Below, piece after piece: positions 1 to 5,954 of a stretch of 6,352 nt of DNA (positions are counted from its first letter, which is position 1; every line of letters starts with the position of its first letter). This DNA comes from Gammaproteobacteria bacterium (GTDB lineage: Bacteria > Pseudomonadota > Gammaproteobacteria > SZUA-229): the NCBI GenBank assembly GCA_029287815.1, contig JARFQK010000363.1, positions 1-6,352 on the forward strand. Direction: 5' to 3'. Below the pieces are notes generated by a model. It saw only the letters and a program-made list of their open reading frames with translations. It searched no databases and was not told the DNA's origin. The translations under genes and the position numbers were made by a program.

Positions 1-140
1 CGGTTCAGGCTGGTCTTCGTGTTCGTAAGCTTGCTCTTCACTCAAACCGTAGCAATTGCTACGCTTTTCGCTCCAGAGCGGCGCTTACGAACACGAATCC
101 TGCGCCTGCTCCCGCGATCCTGGTGAGAAATGCGGGCTAG
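1..140 (+). repeat. 140-bp structured repeat, copy 1, ending in CTAG
   Basis: This segment matches the reverse complement of 5968-6107 over all 140 positions with no gap and only seven substitutions. It contains a 15-bp stem (bases 16-30 with 83-97), an inner 5-bp stem (33-37 with 75-79) and a perfect 16-base palindrome at 48-63. A single-stranded-looking tail ends in GAGAAATGCGGGCTAG. Sequence after the CTAG is unrelated between the copies, so the right boundary is sharp. The left boundary is unknown because the match begins at base 1 of the window. No protein-coding sense was found. The family is not one I can name; it could be a non-autonomous mobile palindromic element or a structured RNA. 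Confidence 0.85.
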
Positions 141-856
141 CGAACCAAACGCAGTGTTTTCAGGTAGGTGAGGCTTTCGCCACCGAGATTATTACTGTCT
201 GATTTGATACCGATCGCCACCAATGTCCCCGGATCCCGCGGCCCAAACGCCTTATGAAAAATGGTTTTCAGCGGAAATCGGCTGGTCTGGTAGCCGTCAG
301 CTTCTGACCGGTCAGGCAGCATGTAGTAGCGGATGGCATCGGGTTCGCGCTCGGACCTGACCACCGTTTCTGCTGCATGCGCAGCGCTGTCGGTCAGGGC
401 CAGATGAAGCAGACCATCCTCTGTCTGGAAACTCAAAAAGATCCTCAGGGGCGCGTCCTCTTTGTCCTTCTGGTCCAAACGAGCGCCTTCCGGCTGCGCT
501 TTCACCAGGTAGGCAAGCTCAACCATCATACTATCCCCAACAGTCAGGGCAGGCTCAAAGCGATAAATGATGTGCGAGCTCGATTTCTTCTCATGCAATA
601 CCAGGCACCGCTGCGGACTGCCATCGCAAGGTCCAATTCGCCAGTGCTCAGGGCGGCGCTTGAAAAACAAATAATTGAAAGGCTGAAATCCTTCTTCTTC
701 CATCCATGCCGGAAAGGCTTCAGGACCCACTTCCTGGGATTCAGCAACAAGATCCAGGCGCCACAGCTCGGTCTCGCCAGCAACAGAAGCGGATATTGCG
801 GCTAGCAATATAGCTGCGCTGATCGCCTTGAGAGTTCTTCGTCGAAGAAACAGCAT
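137..856 (-). CDS. Exported DUF3047-family protein
   Basis: The 239-residue product starts with a basic N-terminus (MLFLRRRTLK) and a hydrophobic stretch ending in ASVAG, a typical Sec signal peptide, so the mature protein should be periplasmic. The central KEDAPLRIFLSF segment (about residues 132-144) and the C-terminal FGPRDPGTLVAIGIKSDSNN segment (about 204-223) match the pattern of DUF3047, where an acidic residue precedes a V/I-x-F strand and a D-x-N motif follows a late strand. The biochemical role of DUF3047 is not established. The frame extends upstream to a TTG at 880, but ATG at 856 is preferred because AGG lies six bases before it and the signal peptide then has normal length. Two cysteines (about 77 and 84) could form a disulfide. 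The TAG stop lies within the terminal CTAG of the 140-bp repeat. Family assignment is from remembered motifs. Confidence 0.8.
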   Translation of the reverse strand: MLFLRRRTLKAISAAILLAAISASVAGETELWRLDLVAESQEVGPEAFPAWMEEEGFQPFNYLFFKRRPEHWRIGPCDGSPQRCLVLHEKKSSSHIIYRFEPALTVGDSMMVELAYLVKAQPEGARLDQKDKEDAPLRIFLSFQTEDGLLHLALTDSAAHAAETVVRSEREPDAIRYYMLPDRSEADGYQTSRFPLKTIFHKAFGPRDPGTLVAIGIKSDSNNLGGESLTYLKTLRLVR

Positions 857-892
857 GGATAACCTGGCATACCTCAACAAATCGACGCCACC

Positions 893-921
893 TTATAACA
901 GACGAAATAGGGCCAACAAAA
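893..921 (-). promoter_or_regulatory. Candidate sigma-70 promoter for the DUF3047 gene
   Basis: On the minus strand a TTTTGT (-35-like, 916-921) is followed after 17 bases by TTATAA (-10-like, 893-898). Transcription would start near 886, leaving a leader of about 30 bases before the ATG at 856. This agrees with the choice of ATG over the upstream TTG. The match is moderate and rests on pattern alone. Confidence 0.35.
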
Positions 922-972
922 GGACACTACATTAATTTTAGCGACGCTGCGTTCACAGCCTGGTCAGCACAA

Positions 973-1002
973 CCCCGGATTCCGTTCCACTCCATCCGGG
1001 CT
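973..1002. repeat. Small palindromic interspersed repeat (CCCGGAT type)
   Basis: CCCGGAT at 974-980 pairs with ATCCGGG at 994-1000 across a 13-base loop, and GCT follows. Read on the minus strand it begins GTAGCCCGGATGGAG. Similar units starting GTAGCCCGGATG are scattered through many gammaproteobacterial genomes, from memory. Only one copy is in this window. It sits between the channel stop and the DUF3047 start, where it could act as a weak transcription barrier after the channel gene. Confidence 0.55.
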
Positions 1003-1062
1003 ACGCACGGGTATGGCAGTCAGCGACTCAATTAGGTCATCATCTATCCGGGACAGCAATGA

Positions 1063-1731
1063 TTAATCACCCTTTATCTGAATCGCAGAGGTACGTATAC
1101 CGACCAGGCTGGCCACCAATATGGCCATGTAGAACACACCGACGATCGCTTCCATGTAAACCAGAAAGCGTGCGACCGGCGCAACCGGGCTGATATCGCC
1201 GTAGCCCAATGTTGTCAGGGTGACGTAGCTGTAATACGACACATCGGCAAAGTTCTGGTACCAGGGCAATTGGTCCAGGCCATTGAATGCACCCGGTGTT
1301 GCCTGCGCAATCAGCAGGTAGGCGAGCGCCCAGATCAGGCCCATCAGCAGGTAGATGCAGATCGCACCGACAATTTTGTTCGTGTCAATCGGACCGGTGA
1401 ACAACACCTGCCTCGCCGCAAGCCAGGTCGCATAGATGTAGAAACTGATCAATATCAGCAAATGGGCATAATGCAGACCGGATGCGTCCAATATTGCGCT
1501 CAGCAGCACGATGGCAGCCACGCCGACAATCAATCCGATTTTTGTGCTGAAATGCAACCGTTTATCGCGTAGGCCGACCACGCCGGAAGCGAGCGTAAGC
1601 ACGGTAAGCGCCTGCACCAAATGCGTGCCCAGCGGAATCGGAAACTGATCAACCACTGCTGCGACCAGGAGCAGGACGACCAGCGAAACCGTCAGGAAAA
1701 CGAAGTTGTTTTTTTCAGTTACACGCGCCAT
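1063..1731 (-). CDS. Two-pore-helix potassium channel family protein (ion_trans_2 type)
   Basis: The 222-residue protein carries the potassium selectivity filter TLGYGD at residues 174-179, preceded by an amphipathic pore helix (about 163-173) and flanked by two membrane helices (about 119-142 and 188-212). Four more hydrophobic segments lie upstream (about 10-30, 37-54, 64-82, 89-106), giving a six-helix layout. It should form a tetrameric cation channel, probably K+-selective, in the inner membrane. The first four helices lack the regularly spaced arginines of a voltage sensor, and there is no C-terminal RCK/TrkA_N domain, so no gating ligand can be inferred. The ATG at 1731 gives MARVTEKNN before the first helix; the nearest GGAG is about 14 bases upstream, a poor ribosome site. 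Gaps of 269 bp upstream and 206 bp downstream suggest it is transcribed alone. The 1732-2000 gap shows no convincing gene or terminator. Confidence 0.88.
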   Translation of the reverse strand: MARVTEKNNFVFLTVSLVVLLLVAAVVDQFPIPLGTHLVQALTVLTLASGVVGLRDKRLHFSTKIGLIVGVAAIVLLSAILDASGLHYAHLLILISFYIYATWLAARQVLFTGPIDTNKIVGAICIYLLMGLIWALAYLLIAQATPGAFNGLDQLPWYQNFADVSYYSYVTLTTLGYGDISPVAPVARFLVYMEAIVGVFYMAILVASLVGIRTSAIQIKGD

Positions 1732-2000
1732 GTTCTAACACTTACTCCAAAGCTGCATTTTCACACTCTGCAAATAACCCCCCGAAGTCCAACTCGCCGT
1801 ATCCACCCGACACTGCTGACACGCACCCATAGCCTACCATCCGCCTCAGCCGCGAACTGACCAACGACAAACCAAATGCACAACTGCGCTTTCAATGCCT
1901 TCAATCAATATCGCCAGGTAACATCACGTCGCAAGATCGACAATCCCTTGCGAACCTTGCAGCCTAACAAGGATTGCTCTCCTGGCCCGTTGAAGCAGCG

Positions 2001-2672
2001 CTATTCCTCGTAGGGCTCGACCTTCTCGGCCTGCATCACATAACTCACATCAATGCTCTGTGTGCCATCGACAAACGACAGCTCAGGATTGTTCTTCTCG
2101 GTCCTGACCACGCCATTGACCCACACCGGCGTGAATAGCGTTTCGCCAATGTCATAACCCTTGTCCATCTTTACATGCACGATCTGGTTGGGCGGTGGCG
2201 GTGGCGTGTGGATGCAGGCTCCCACCCAGGGCACCAGCAAGAACTCGGTGACTTGCTTTTCCTTGAACTCCAACGGCAACAGGTAACCCGGCAACCGGAT
2301 GTTCTGACCGTTCAATTCAGCATTGGCAGTCTGGCCGCGAGCACGGCGTTTCTCGGTAATCTCCTCGCGCATCGCCAGCAGACCATCGATGTCGACCTCA
2401 TCAGCCTTCAGCTGAGCCAGGGCTTCCTGATAATAGCTTTCGGAGGGGTTGTCGAAGTCTTCCTTGCTGGCTTTCCTCTGTCGGTATAACGCGACTGTGC
2501 CGAGATCGTACAATTGTTGATCGGTCAGTTTTTCGAACGGATCATCAAAGTGCAGGTCACTGGGTATCAGGTCATCCCATGTTAGCTCACGAACATCTTC
2601 GGCATTGGCATGCAAGCTCGATAACATAACAAATGCAGCAATACAAAGAATCAAGGGAAATTTCATAAACAT
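2001..2672 (-). CDS. Exported DUF3299 protein, partner of the adjacent ABC transporter
   Basis: The 223-residue product has a signal peptide (about 1-24, ending HANA before ED). Its hallmark is LVPWVGACIHTPPPPPNQ (about 146-163), which matches the GACIHxPPPPPNQ signature of DUF3299, with Cys153 and His155 as the obvious candidate ligand residues. The mature protein should be periplasmic; there is no lipobox cysteine at the cleavage site. In gammaproteobacteria DUF3299 genes commonly follow an ABC ATPase and an FtsX-type permease, as here, which implies a shared task, possibly metal handling. Here 272 bp with interspersed repeats separate it from the permease, so it may need its own promoter or depend on read-through. 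The start could be ATG 2672 or the second in-frame ATG two codons later; GGGTGG seven bases upstream favours the first slightly. The molecular function is unknown. Confidence 0.85.
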   Translation of the reverse strand: MFMKFPLILCIAAFVMLSSLHANAEDVRELTWDDLIPSDLHFDDPFEKLTDQQLYDLGTVALYRQRKASKEDFDNPSESYYQEALAQLKADEVDIDGLLAMREEITEKRRARGQTANAELNGQNIRLPGYLLPLEFKEKQVTEFLLVPWVGACIHTPPPPPNQIVHVKMDKGYDIGETLFTPVWVNGVVRTEKNNPELSFVDGTQSIDVSYVMQAEKVEPYEE

Positions 2673-2798
2673 CTCACTACCACCCTTTCTGAACTGTTGT
2701 TCGAATTCGCTTTATTTCTACCCCTGCGAGAAACCGGCAAATGATTAACGCAAACACGCGTTCGTAGATGCCGGCTTCATGCGGACCTCAAGTCAATT

Positions 2799-2868
2799 GT
2801 AGGGTGCGCCGCGCGCACCGGGTTATACGATTCTGCACGACCGACATGGTGCGCACAGCGCACCCTAC
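2799..2868. repeat. Inverted pair of REP-like hairpins (BIME-like)
   Basis: Two hairpins of the same family face each other. The first reads GTAG, then GGTGCGC (2803-2809), loop CGC, GCGCACC (2813-2819). The second is inverted: GGTGCGC (2848-2854), loop ACA, GCGCACC (2858-2864), then CTAC. Each unit has a GTAG tetranucleotide at the foot of a 7-bp stem with a 3-base loop, the layout of REP sequences mobilised by RAYT transposases. A third unit is at 5053-5073. No RAYT gene is in this window. The pair lies between the permease stop and the DUF3299 start. Confidence 0.8.
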
Positions 2869-2874
2869 GGAATG

Positions 2875-2910
2875 GAGATTGCCATGTCGCTGTCGCTCCT
2901 CGCAATGACG
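2875..2910 (-). repeat. 36-bp interspersed repeat (CGTCATTGCGAG family), copy A
   Basis: On the minus strand this begins CGTCATTGCGAG and ends GGCAATCTC. It matches 5143-5178 at 32 of 36 positions. It lies immediately after the REP-like pair. Repeats starting CGTCATTGCGAG and reaching GCAATCTC are very common in many bacterial genomes, from memory; their mobility mechanism is not clear. Confidence 0.7.
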
Positions 2911-2944
2911 CGTAAGGGATACAGCAATGTTGATAATCTAGCTC

Positions 2945-4201
2945 TCATACCCTTATCGTCATGCCATCGGCAAGTGAATAACGGTAGATGCGCAGGCTCG
3001 GTATCAATCCGATCAGGAAGCCGCACAGGGCGATAACCGACAATAATATCAACTCGGTCGTATTCGGCCAGCCTATCGCGACGTACAGGCCAAAAGCGGA
3101 TTCCAGCCAGGGCTGCATGAATAACATCAGAGCATAAACCATCGCAAGGCCCAGAATAATGGCCAGCAACGTCAAGAACACAGCCTCGCCCATGATCAGC
3201 ACGAACACGTGCGCCGGACGCGCCCCCACCGACCGCAGTATTGCCATCTCCCGCCGGCGTTCGTTAAGGCTGGTCATCAGGATGATCAGCATGCTGAACA
3301 GGCCGACCGCGACCACGAAGCCCGACACGACCATGAGTACGTTTTCCACCGTGCCCATCATCTGCCAGACTTCGAGCAAGACCGTACCAGGCATGATTGC
3401 GGTCAGCGGCTCGTGATCGTGCTCGTTGATCGTGCGCTGCATCGCTAACGCAGCCCCGCGCGATTGCAGACCGATCAATATCGCGCTCAGTTCGCCCTCT
3501 TCCGATTCATCGGCATGGTCAGCATGGCGCATCAGTGGATCGTGGCCGTGCTCATCACCTTCGAAGCTTTCGTGAATCGCATCGATGCTTTCCAGGCCAA
3601 CATAGACGGCTCGGTCGACCGGCGTACCGGTGCGCTGCAGAACGCCAGTGATTCGGAACGGTTTGTCGGCGTGGGTGACAAAACTTTCATCACCACTGCC
3701 GTGTGCGATGATGATTTCTGTGCCCGGCTCGTAGCCCTGGGCCGCGGCCACGTCTGCACCAACGACGGCCTGATAGCCTTCACCGAACCATGCACCCTGC
3801 TCGAGTTGTAAGCTTTGCTGCTTGCCAAAACGATAGTGCTGATAGAAATCCGCCGAGGTACCCACCACGCGATAGCCTTTGTGGCTGTCACCGAGCGACA
3901 GCGGTATCGCCCACTTTACCTGCGGCTGTTCGCTGATTTCCTCGTAGCTGTGAACGCTGATGTTGTTGGTCGGATTGCCGATATGGAACACCGAATACAG
4001 CAGCAGCTGCACTGGACTGCTGCGAGCGCCGACGATCAGGTCGGTGCCGGATATCGTGCTGGTGAAGCTCGATTCTGCCCCGACGCGGATTTTCTCGATG
4101 CCGAGCAGTAGCATCACGCTGAGCGCAATCGACAGCACCGTCAGGCCGGTGGTGAACTTGCGGTTACGAAAGCTTTTGATGGCCAGGCCGAGTATTGCCA
4201 T
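2945..4201 (-). CDS. ABC transporter permease, FtsX/MacB-PCD family, with His-rich loop
   Basis: The 418-residue protein has one N-terminal membrane helix (about 17-35), a large extracytoplasmic domain (about 40-280) and three C-terminal helices (about 286-311, 333-356, 383-403). This is the layout of LolC/E, MacB and FtsX-type permeases, which usually act as mechanotransmitters or extrude substrates rather than import them. The cytoplasmic loop SLNERRREMAILRSVGA (about 321-337) is the typical FtsX coupling region. An acidic histidine-rich loop at about 210-237 (His210, 218, 220, 226, 229) and a later HDH at 271-273 suggest metal binding on the periplasmic side. The gene starts 11 bp after the ATPase stop with AGGGG about ten bases before its ATG, so the two are co-transcribed and presumably form the transporter. 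Zrg-type zinc loci have a similar gene order, which supports a metal-related role as inference only. Confidence 0.87.
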   Translation of the reverse strand: MAILGLAIKSFRNRKFTTGLTVLSIALSVMLLLGIEKIRVGAESSFTSTISGTDLIVGARSSPVQLLLYSVFHIGNPTNNISVHSYEEISEQPQVKWAIPLSLGDSHKGYRVVGTSADFYQHYRFGKQQSLQLEQGAWFGEGYQAVVGADVAAAQGYEPGTEIIIAHGSGDESFVTHADKPFRITGVLQRTGTPVDRAVYVGLESIDAIHESFEGDEHGHDPLMRHADHADESEEGELSAILIGLQSRGAALAMQRTINEHDHEPLTAIMPGTVLLEVWQMMGTVENVLMVVSGFVVAVGLFSMLIILMTSLNERRREMAILRSVGARPAHVFVLIMGEAVFLTLLAIILGLAMVYALMLFMQPWLESAFGLYVAIGWPNTTELILLSVIALCGFLIGLIPSLRIYRYSLADGMTIRV

Positions 4202-4212
4202 AATGCAAGCCC

Positions 4213-4947
4213 CTACGACACCACGTGCAACTTCGGCTGTGCCTGCGCTGCGCGGTTCAATTGATCAAATTCGATGGTGCGTTCGAACGGTGCCTGCAAG
4301 GTATTGTCGTGGCTAACAAAAACCAGGGTCGCATTGGCACTGTCGCATTCGCGGAACAGCAGGTCGATGAATGCGCTGCGACGGTCCGCGTCCAGCGACG
4401 AAGTCGGTTCATCGGCGATCACCAACTCCGGTGCACCGATCAGTGCCCGCGCCGCAGCGACGCGCTGCTGCTGGCCGACGCTGAGTTCGCTTACCGGCTC
4501 GTGCAACACGTCGGCGTGCGCCATGTCGAGGTGGTCGAGCAGGCGCATCGCCTCGTGCTCGAGGCTGTCGCCCTGCGCCAGCACCTTGTGCCTGCGCTTA
4601 CCGGAGAAACGGCACGGCAGGGTGACATTCTCGACCACGGACAGATAGGGGATCAAATTGAACATCTGGAAAATAAGGCCGATGTGATCAGCACGGAAGT
4701 GGTCGCGCTGCGCGCTGCCGAGCGTATTCATGTCCCGTCCGAGGACTTTCAACACACCGGACTGGGGCAACGCCACACCAGCAAGCAGATTCAACAGCGT
4801 CGATTTGCCACTGCCGCTGGGACCACGCAAAAATACGCGTTCCTCGCGGTTGATCTCCAGCGAGGCAATGTTCAGCACGGGCTGCGCCTGCTTTTTCCAG
4901 GCGAAGCGCAGGTCGGTGATCTGTATGACCGGTGATGCTTCAGGCAT
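4213..4947 (-). CDS. ABC transporter ATP-binding protein, LolD/MacB type
   Basis: All nucleotide-binding motifs are intact in the 244-residue protein: Walker A GPSGSGKST (42-50), Q-loop Gln94 in LIFQMFN, signature LSVGQQQR (155-162), Walker B LVIADEP (175-181, Asp179 and Glu180) and H-loop His213. Length and motifs fit the LolD/MacB/FtsE group, which pairs with FtsX-type permeases such as the next gene. It should power that permease from the cytoplasmic face. The start ATG 4947 gives MPEASPVIQITDLRF, normal for the family, but no good Shine-Dalgarno is visible. The upstream 50 bp are AT-rich (TTAAAATATG and a repeated TTAGAA), a plausible promoter area, yet I see no clear Zur or Fur palindrome. 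The DUF2796 gene often found upstream in related loci is absent; repeats follow instead. Confidence 0.93.
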   Translation of the reverse strand: MPEASPVIQITDLRFAWKKQAQPVLNIASLEINREERVFLRGPSGSGKSTLLNLLAGVALPQSGVLKVLGRDMNTLGSAQRDHFRADHIGLIFQMFNLIPYLSVVENVTLPCRFSGKRRHKVLAQGDSLEHEAMRLLDHLDMAHADVLHEPVSELSVGQQQRVAAARALIGAPELVIADEPTSSLDADRRSAFIDLLFRECDSANATLVFVSHDNTLQAPFERTIEFDQLNRAAQAQPKLHVVS

Positions 4948-5052
4948 TGCGATTTTTGATTTTCTAATTCTAATGATTCCGCATATTTTAACCCACTGTA
5001 GCCGCTCTGGCTCAAAAAGCCCAGCTCAAGCTAGCCTTCGAATGAGCAAACC

Positions 5053-5073
5053 GTAGGGTGCGCCATGCGCACC
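5053..5073 (+). repeat. Single REP-like hairpin (GTAG + GGTGCGC stem)
   Basis: GTAG (5053-5056) is followed by GGTGCGC, loop CAT and GCGCACC. The stem is identical to both units at 2799-2868 and only the loop triplet differs (CAT against CGC and the inverted ACA). It is an unpaired member of the same family, about 110 bp upstream of the ABC ATPase start. Confidence 0.8.
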
Positions 5074-5142
5074 ACGATACTTGATTTGTTGGCCGGCTCT
5101 CATTGTCTAGATAGGCTCTGACTCACTGTTGTCTCAATTACT

Positions 5143-5268
5143 CGTCATTGCGAGCCGCGACAGCGGCGTGGCAATCTCCTGAATTTGGCGTTTTCGTTGA
5201 ACCACTGAATCTAAGCCATTGAAGCGGCGCAAGGTTCGAAAGGTTGCTTCGCTTCGCTCGCAATGACG
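5143..5268. repeat. Inverted interspersed repeat, CGTCATTGCGAG at both ends
   Basis: CGTCATTGCGAG at 5143-5154 is repeated perfectly inverted at 5257-5268, giving a 126-bp element with 12-bp terminal inverted repeats. The left arm (5143-5178) is 32/36 identical to the minus strand of 2875-2910. The right arm carries the variant GCGAAGCGAAGCAACC when read on the minus strand. The centre encodes nothing. It may be two facing units of the family with divergent spacer. Confidence 0.75.
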
Positions 5269-5335
5269 CTTTAATGCGAGCGGATCCGGACCATTTACTC
5301 ACGAAAATTCAAGTCTCTTCGAGACGAGTAAGTAT

Positions 5336-5354
5336 CCCCCGGCCAAGCCGGGGG
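5336..5354. repeat. IS200 right-end hairpin
   Basis: CCCCCGGC (5336-5343) pairs with GCCGGGGG (5347-5354) around a CAA loop. Its place downstream of tnpA near the element boundary fits the transposase-binding hairpin of the right end. On the plus strand it is followed by CTTTAGTTTTA, so it also resembles an intrinsic terminator that would stop transcription entering the element from outside. Confidence 0.65.
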
Positions 5355-5368
5355 CTTTAGTTTTATGA

Positions 5369-5420
5369 GCCGCTCAAAGCGGCGGTTACGGAGCTTTCGC
5401 TCCTTGCTCCCCCAAAGGGG
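5369..5420. repeat. Three further tandem hairpins after tnpA
   Basis: Three short dyads lie between the tnpA stop and the end hairpin: GCCGC-TCAAA-GCGGC (5369-5383), GGAGC-TTTC-GCTCC (5390-5403) and CCCC-AAA-GGGG (5410-5420). They may stabilise or terminate the tnpA transcript, or form part of the folded right end recognised during single-strand transposition. Confidence 0.55.
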
Positions 5421-5424
5421 TCGT

Positions 5425-5853
5425 TTACATTAGTTTCAACTGATCCAGTCTGCGGTCTTCCTGTTCCTGGTGCCGGATATACGACCGAATAACTTCCTCA
5501 TCTCTTCCGACCGTCGAGGCAAAATACCCTCTGGCCCAAAAATGCTGGCCCACATAATTTCTTGCCCTGCCGCTATATTGTCGTGCTATATGGATCGCAC
5601 TTTTCCCTTTGATATAGCCGATCACCTGGGCAACCGCATATTTCGGCGGAATCGAAATCATCATATGAACATGATCGGGCATTAAGTGCCCTTCCCCGAT
5701 CAAACATTCCCTCTGGCGTGCCAGTCGATGAAATACTTCGCCCAACTCTTTTCGTATCTGGCCGAAAATCGCTTTCTTCCGATACTTCGGGATAAACACG
5801 ATATGATACTTACACTCCCATCGGGTGTGGTTTAAACTGTTTACTTCTCTCAT
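5425..5853 (-). CDS. tnpA: IS200-type HUH/Y1 transposase TnpA
   Basis: The 142-residue product matches IS200 transposases in length and motifs. TRWECKYHIVFIPKYR lies near the N-terminus, and the HUH metal site is MPDHVHMM (His61 and His63). FWARGYFASTVG precedes the catalytic region EEVIRSYIRHQ, with Tyr125 as nucleophile and Gln129 as a metal-ligand helper. It cuts and rejoins single-stranded DNA at the element ends. Start ATG 5853 is chosen because AAAGGAG lies five bases upstream; an in-frame GTG at 5886 adds 11 residues with no ribosome site. The frame is intact, so the enzyme is probably functional. It is a classical IS200 transposase, not the REP-associated RAYT type: it lacks the longer RAYT C-terminal region. 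Confidence 0.93.
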   Translation of the reverse strand: MREVNSLNHTRWECKYHIVFIPKYRKKAIFGQIRKELGEVFHRLARQRECLIGEGHLMPDHVHMMISIPPKYAVAQVIGYIKGKSAIHIARQYSGRARNYVGQHFWARGYFASTVGRDEEVIRSYIRHQEQEDRRLDQLKLM

Positions 5854-5858
5854 GGTTT

Positions 5859-5865
5859 CTCCTTT
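5859..5865 (-). promoter_or_regulatory. Ribosome binding site fixing the tnpA start
   Basis: AAAGGAG on the minus strand lies five bases before ATG 5853. Just upstream GCGTG and CACGC can pair across 13 bases, placing a small hairpin immediately 5' of this site. IS200 elements are known to limit transposase translation through leader structure, so this could have a regulatory effect. Confidence 0.65.
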
Positions 5866-5895
5866 GCGTGGTGCTTGGCGGCTCACGCTTGGGAG

Positions 5896-5922
5896 TTACT
5901 ATGAGATTCCCGGTACTGTCAA
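5896..5922 (-). promoter_or_regulatory. Candidate tnpA promoter
   Basis: A perfect TTGACA (-35, 5917-5922) is followed by TAGTAA (5896-5901) after 15 bases. The spacing is two bases below the optimum, which would make it weak, as is usual for transposase genes. This is a motif match only. Confidence 0.35.
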
Positions 5923-5933
5923 ACTACGCTGGC

Positions 5934-5954
5934 CTCCCCAGCAGAGCTGGGGGG
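5934..5954. repeat. IS200 left-end hairpin
   Basis: CCCCAGC (5936-5942) pairs with GCTGGGG (5946-5952) around an AGA loop. The stem extends by two more positions at its foot (one of them T opposite G). Lying upstream of tnpA and about 13 bases inside the presumed boundary, it fits the left-end hairpin bound by TnpA. Confidence 0.65.

Larger units (their letters stand above)
4948..5325. other. Noncoding stretch upstream of the ABC operon
   Basis: No credible gene was found here. The first 50 bases are AT-rich and probably hold the ABC operon promoter on the minus strand. The rest holds one REP-like hairpin (5053-5073) and an inverted CGTCATTGCGAG repeat (5143-5268). A small dyad follows, GTCTC-TTC-GAGAC at 5313-5325, just outside the IS200 element. 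The intervening bases show nothing recognisable. Confidence 0.6.

Noticed and set aside
16..97. Integron attC-like site in the 140-bp repeat
   Set aside because: The stem contains GTTAGC in one copy, but the paired RYYYAAC and GTTRRRY core boxes of attC are not present, and no cassette structure follows.
119..140. Tail read as the C-terminus of a protein (LVRNAG then stop)
   Set aside because: The frame can be read open through the tail, but base changes between copies follow the hairpin fold rather than codon positions, and no start or domain lies upstream in the window.
377..805. 142-codon plus-strand frame opposite the DUF3047 gene
   Set aside because: The opposite strand has a signal peptide and family motifs; this frame has no ribosome site or domain.
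1900..2000. Terminator downstream of the DUF3299 gene
   Set aside because: Only weak 5-6 bp dyads (CGCAAG/CTTGCG, CCTTG/CAAGG) occur and no T-run follows on the minus strand.
2799..2910. CRISPR array
   Set aside because: The repeats are inverted, self-complementary and irregularly spaced, with no series of equal spacers and no cas genes.
4225..4935. Long open frame (236 codons) on the plus strand opposite the ABC ATPase
   Set aside because: It lies entirely antisense to a gene with all ATPase motifs intact, has no recognisable domain, and is the usual by-product of codon bias on the other strand.
4948..5000. Zur or Fur box upstream of the ABC ATPase
   Set aside because: The region is AT-rich with TTAGAA repeats, but no convincing palindrome of either consensus was found by eye.
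5425..5853. RAYT (REP-associated) transposase as the source of the REP-like hairpins
   Set aside because: The protein has the short length and motif spacing of classical IS200 TnpA, and its flanking hairpins do not match the GGTGCGC stem of the REP-like units.
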